Shown here: one piece after another, positions 6,485-6,794 of the stretch
Position numbering within the stretch: the first letter of the stretch is position 1
Layout of the letters: each line of letters starts with the position of its first letter
Assembly: GCA_020426425.1 (NCBI GenBank)
Contig: JAGQQB010000199.1
Coordinates: forward strand, 1-6,794
Source: Planctomycetaceae bacterium
GTDB lineage: Bacteria > Planctomycetota > Planctomycetia > Planctomycetales > Planctomycetaceae
Direction: 5' to 3'
Length of the DNA stretch: 6,794 nucleotides
The notes under the pieces: model-generated
What the model saw: the letters and a program-made list of their open reading frames with translations, nothing else
What the model was told of the DNA's origin: nothing
The model's database searches: none
Position numbers and translations under genes: made by a program

Positions 6485-6794
6485 ACAATCCTCCACAAAC
6501 TCGATCTGCTCCCATCGCACAGACAGGCCCGCAACAACGGACGTTGCGAATTGCCGTCGCGGATGATGAACCCGAAATGTGTGCGTTCCTGCAGAAACTC
6601 TGCGAGCACCTTGGCCATCAGGTGATCGTCGCGGTCGATAATGGCCAGGACTTGATCGACGCCTGCCTCGCAACGCATCCGGACTTGATCATCACCGATG
6701 TGATCATGCCAGAGGTCGATGGGCTGGAGGCGTTGGAGCAGATTCTACGACAGGTCGACGCGAAAGCCATCGTGATCACCGCGCACGACTGGCC
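6481..6794 (+). CDS. Response regulator receiver protein, 3' partial
   Basis: Starts at an ATG overlapping the kinase stop (ATGA), implying translational coupling; no good Shine-Dalgarno is visible. The first 104 residues are in the window. A polar Pro/Gln-rich leader of about 20 residues is followed by a receiver domain: acidic pair Asp28-Asp29, phospho-acceptor Asp73 in ITDVIMP, and Thr100 in VITAH. The switch lysine and any output domain lie beyond the window, so it could be a single-domain receiver, an ANTAR-type RNA-binding antiterminator or a DNA-binding regulator; the sequence does not decide. With the divergent NtrC-type protein it gives the kinase two candidate partners. The four-base overlap makes this one the genetically closer partner. 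Confidence 0.88.
   Translation, partial: MNNPPQTRSAPIAQTGPQQRTLRIAVADDEPEMCAFLQKLCEHLGHQVIVAVDNGQDLIDACLATHPDLIITDVIMPEVDGLEALEQILRQVDAKAIVITAHDW

Overview
The window looks like a piece of a planctomycete-type chromosome. It is fairly GC-rich and tightly packed, with an AGGAGG ribosome binding site. Protein style (for example the HESRNALQ H-box of the kinase) and a long AT-containing intergenic palindrome fit that group. The assignment rests on sequence style and gene content, not on a marker gene, so it is tentative.

Left part (1-3195, + strand): three tightly overlapping genes. They are the C-terminal two thirds of a P1B-type copper-translocating ATPase of the CcoI/FixI kind, a six-helix TauE/SafE (DsbD_2/UreH-like) membrane protein, and a three-helix DUF4405 protein with histidines placed like those of b-type cytochromes. 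ATPase plus TauE/SafE-like protein is a familiar pairing in assembly clusters for cbb3-type cytochrome oxidase. The window ends before any oxidase subunit is reached, so that role is inferred.

Middle (3196-3467): a gene-free gap between convergent genes. It holds a perfect 7-bp hairpin right after the DUF4405 stop codon and a roughly 118-bp imperfect palindrome with 14-bp perfect outer arms.

Right part (3468-6794): a two-component regulatory locus. A minus-strand NtrC-family sigma-54 activator (receiver, AAA+ with GAFTGA, Fis-type HTH) is divergent from a plus-strand soluble histidine kinase with two PAS domains. The first PAS domain closely follows the FixL heme-PAS pattern, including the position of the proximal heme histidine. 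The kinase overlaps by 4 bases a second response regulator that is cut by the window end. The divergent intergenic region carries a near-consensus sigma-54 promoter (TTGGCAC-N5-TTGTT) facing the kinase and a GTGC/GCAC dyad cluster upstream of it.

Working model (inference): a cytoplasmic, possibly O2-sensing FixL-like kinase signals to an NtrC-type activator rather than to a FixJ-type regulator. The activator drives its own kinase operon through sigma-54 and may also control the neighbouring copper/oxidase-maturation genes. The second receiver protein gives the pathway a possible branch.
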